A stretch of 16,632 nt of DNA, from positions 10,310 through 26,941 of the forward strand of contig PKWC01000137.1 of NCBI GenBank assembly GCA_003131925.1, in the 5' to 3' direction. Made by a program: the position numbers and the translations under genes. The notes beneath the pieces are model-generated. The model saw nothing but the letters and a program-made list of their open reading frames with translations. It made no database searches and was not told the DNA's origin. Shown one piece after another: positions 15,690 to 16,632 of the stretch. Every line of letters starts with the position of its first letter. Within the stretch, counting starts at the first letter, position 1. This stretch comes from Alphaproteobacteria bacterium. Lineage in GTDB: Bacteria > Pseudomonadota > Alphaproteobacteria > Micropepsales > Micropepsaceae.

Positions 15690-16632
15690 ATGCAATGGCC
15701 TCGATTTGTCCTGCTCTCCGTGGTGGTTTTGGCCGTGTGCGGCGCGGCTGCCCCGGTATGCGCCCAGATTGATTCCGCTCCGAAGGTTCATGCACGCCTG
15801 ATCGCAGAGCAGAGCGAGATTGCGCCGGGTCGCAGCGTCAGCGTTGCGCTCGAACAGAACATTCGCTCCGGCTGGCATACTTATTGGCGCAATCCTGGTG
15901 ATGCGGGCGAGCCGACGGAAATTCACTGGTTCTTGCCTGCGGGCTGGCGCGCAGGTTCGATCGCGTGGCCCTATCCAAAAGAGCTGCCGGTCGGACCCTT
16001 GATGGATTACGGCTATGAAGGGCGGCCGTGGCTCCTTCTCGATATCGCCGCGCCTACCGATGCGAAGGTGGGCACCCGCGTCGTGCTGCGTGCGCAGGCG
16101 AATTGGCTTGTCTGCCAGGAAGTGTGCATTCCCGAGGATGCCACGCTCAGCCTGCCGCTGACTGTCAGCGCATCCCCGCACCCGTCCCTTCCGGCGGTTG
16201 CCGCGCAGTTCAGCGCCGCGCGTGACCGCTTGCCGGTGGCCTCGCCCTGGGGCGCCCGCTTTCAGCTTGGTTCATCGCTCGACCTCTTCCTGGCGGCGCC
16301 GAAGCTTGCCCGAACGCATCTGACCGATGTTCGCTTCTTTCCTTTCGAGCAGGGTGGCGTCAGAGGAATTGCTCCGCAAGAATGGCGTTCGTCGCCAGAT
16401 GGAATCGTGCTGCGCCTCGTACCGGGAAAGCACGCGCGAAACCTGCGCGCACTCCGCGGCGTGCTCGTGCTCGCATCTGCGGACGCCCCCGCGCAGGCGC
16501 TCGCAATTCAAGCCATGCCCGGGATTGTCCCCGTCACGGATTTTGCGTCGGATGCGGGCCTGACTTTGCCAATTGCGCTGCTGTTCGCACTTCTGGGCGG
16601 CGTGATCCTCAATCTGATGCCCTGCGTTTTTC
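15690..16632 (+). CDS. DsbD/ScsB-like protein-disulfide reductase, 5' part (runs off the window)
   Basis: The frame is open from ATG at 15690 to the end of the window, 314 codons plus one base, so the gene is incomplete at its 3' end. It starts with a signal peptide (hydrophobic core residues 6-22, likely cut after VCA). A periplasmic DsbD N-terminal-like domain follows, with the Cys pair C142 and C146 in WLVCQEVCIPED. From about residue 290 the first membrane segment begins, LLGGVILNLMPCVF, the hallmark of the DsbD/CcdA transmembrane domain, with C312 as the first membrane cysteine. The family moves electrons from cytoplasmic thioredoxin to periplasmic thiol proteins. The long N-terminal domain fits the ScsB/DsbD branch rather than the short CcdA proteins. 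No clear ribosome binding site is visible before the ATG. Confidence 0.88.
   Translation, partial: MQWPRFVLLSVVVLAVCGAAAPVCAQIDSAPKVHARLIAEQSEIAPGRSVSVALEQNIRSGWHTYWRNPGDAGEPTEIHWFLPAGWRAGSIAWPYPKELPVGPLMDYGYEGRPWLLLDIAAPTDAKVGTRVVLRAQANWLVCQEVCIPEDATLSLPLTVSASPHPSLPAVAAQFSAARDRLPVASPWGARFQLGSSLDLFLAAPKLARTHLTDVRFFPFEQGGVRGIAPQEWRSSPDGIVLRLVPGKHARNLRALRGVLVLASADAPAQALAIQAMPGIVPVTDFASDAGLTLPIALLFALLGGVILNLMPCVF

Overview
The window is a GC-rich chromosomal segment from an alphaproteobacterium. The evidence is the order ribF, ileS, lspA, a DUF3035 (BamF-type) lipoprotein, two M16 peptidases and mutL, a MutL that carries the endonuclease motif, strong G/C bias at third codon positions, and short palindromic repeats of a kind common in that class. 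The order or genus cannot be fixed from the sequence alone. The genes are mostly housekeeping. I see no tRNA, rRNA, CRISPR array, integrase or intact insertion sequence, and no gene-free stretch longer than about 225 bases.

Left part (1-2155): an SDR oxidoreductase on the minus strand is divergent from an OmpA-type peptidoglycan-binding lipoprotein. The lipoprotein runs tail to tail into a minus-strand glutathione peroxidase. The peroxidase shares a 76-base divergent control region with the next rightward genes, and a GAGTTT-N5-AAACTC inverted repeat sits in the middle of it.

Central part (2156-13504), all on the plus strand: a HAD class IIA hydrolase, a MaoC-type hydratase and ribF (FMN/FAD synthesis) are closely spaced. 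A 189-base leader follows. Then ileS, lspA and a DUF3035 lipoprotein are joined by 4-base ATGA overlaps. A catalytic M16 peptidase and a non-catalytic M16 partner are joined by a GTGA overlap, and mutL follows. The theme is translation plus envelope and lipoprotein biogenesis: LspA processes lipoproteins, and the next gene encodes one.

Right part (13505-16632): a truncated start of an Nramp-type metal transporter lies directly behind mutL and stops where the convergent rsmD begins. RsmD (16S rRNA methyltransferase) overlaps an upstream GNAT acetyltransferase on the minus strand. A palindromic repeat and a second GC-rich hairpin region lie between the GNAT gene and marC (membrane protein). The window ends inside a dsbD/scsB-like thiol-disulfide transporter gene.

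Most notable observations: (1) the CP1 editing domain of ileS has much lower GC3 than the rest of the gene (hand count 53% against 76-78%), which suggests a mosaic gene; (2) the IleRS HIGH signature reads HSGT; (3) an Nramp gene remnant keeps an intact ribosome binding site; (4) a palindromic repeat is readable in frame at the front of the GNAT gene; (5) the ileS leader holds a possible Ile-codon-containing leader peptide and alternative GC-rich pairings. No clearly new multi-gene system is present.
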